A model generated the notes under the pieces. It was not told where the DNA came from. It saw nothing but the letters and a program-made list of their open reading frames with translations, and ran no database searches. Shown one piece after another: positions 63,799 through 64,000 of a DNA stretch of 64,000 bases. A program made the translations under genes and the position numbers. How positions within the stretch are numbered: position 1 is the first letter of the stretch; every line of letters begins with the position of its first letter. The DNA lies in assembly GCA_020250175.1 (NCBI GenBank), contig JADCEN010000051.1, positions 1-64,000 on the forward strand. Direction: 5' to 3'. The DNA is from Rhodobacter sp. (GTDB taxonomy: Bacteria; Pseudomonadota; Alphaproteobacteria; Rhodobacterales; Rhodobacteraceae).

Positions 63799-64000
63799 TC
63801 AAAGGCCCAGCGCCTCGCGCACGGCTTTCAGGTGGGACCGGCTGACAGGCACCCGTAGCGGCGGCTCGACACCATCGAAAAAGCACAGCCCCGTATCCTT
63901 CAGCCGCTCGAATCCGGTCACAAGGCGCGGATTGATCAGGTAGCTGCGATGAACCCTCAGAAAACCTGGGGCCAGCCGCTTTTCCGCATCCGAGATCGAC
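63799..64000 (-). CDS. LytTR-domain transcriptional regulator (5' part beyond window), probable CO-gene regulator
   Basis: Only the last 67 residues are in the window. They form most of a LytTR DNA-binding domain: FLRVHRSYLINPRLVTGFE followed by VPVSRSHLKAVREALGL before the stop at 63799. In Oligotropha-type cox clusters, CoxC and CoxH carry an N-terminal membrane MHYT sensor and a C-terminal LytTR domain, and coxC lies directly upstream of coxM. The position here is the same, so a CoxC-like regulator is likely, but the sensor part cannot be seen. Confidence 0.75.
   Translation of the reverse strand, partial: SISDAEKRLAPGFLRVHRSYLINPRLVTGFERLKDTGLCFFDGVEPPLRVPVSRSHLKAVREALGL

Overview
The window is high-GC, gene-dense DNA that reads as a chromosomal segment of an alphaproteobacterium of the Rhodobacteraceae (Roseobacter/Rhodobacter group). 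This is inferred from the set of systems present: a TauR-controlled taurine dissimilation cluster with cytoplasmic SoeABC-type sulfite dehydrogenase genes, a form I aerobic CO dehydrogenase operon (coxMSLDEF), several sugar-type ABC importers, and operons packed with ATGA/TGATG overlaps. No rRNA, tRNA, phage or CRISPR locus was recognised.

Layout. (1) 1-9.9 kb: two divergent transcription units for a sugar or polyol. Leftward are a binding protein, two permeases, a SorC-type regulator and a xylulokinase cut by the window edge. Rightward are the transporter ATPase, a glycerol-1-phosphate dehydrogenase-like enzyme, a SIS isomerase-like protein, an SDR and a HAD hydrolase. (2) 10.0-10.6 kb: cytidylate kinase. 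(3) 11.1-18.2 kb: a leftward operon with a BMP-type (nucleoside-like) ABC importer, an amidase and a cytosine-deaminase-like amidohydrolase. (4) 18.4-36.7 kb: a catabolic regulon of two convergent operons. The rightward one has a Gfo/Idh dehydrogenase, CoA-transferase, enoyl-CoA hydratase, aldehyde dehydrogenase, sugar ABC importer, two GMC oxidoreductases, a Dabb protein and a LacI regulator. The leftward one has a Gfo/Idh protein that has lost key motifs, a flavoprotein and a KDG-kinase-like protein. The same LacI-type palindrome lies in both outer promoters, so one regulator probably controls everything; the substrate is unknown.

(5) 37-40 kb: PAP2 phosphatase and ArnT-like glycosyltransferase, next to a decayed GT2 gene. 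(6) 40.6-42.1 kb: two copper-handling proteins. (7) 42.5-56.1 kb: taurine/sulfonate dissimilation. Tpa converts taurine to sulfoacetaldehyde, Xsc releases sulfite and acetyl phosphate, AckA recovers ATP from acetyl phosphate, a TSUP carrier probably exports sulfite or sulfate, and SoeABC oxidises sulfite. TauR-like direct repeats precede both xsc and tpa. Two insertions interrupt this cluster: an RNA-ligase gene between soeA and soeB, overlapping both, and a lower-GC module with an EamA transporter framed by inverted repeats between tauR and tpa. (8) 56.3-56.9 kb: a three-unit array of hairpin-rich repeats. (9) 57-64 kb: leftward coxMSLDEF and the end of a LytTR regulator gene upstream.

The most unusual items are the RNA ligase built into the sulfite dehydrogenase operon, the self-contained LacI regulon for an unidentified substrate, the hairpin repeat array, and two genes that seem to decay by missense change rather than by stop codons.
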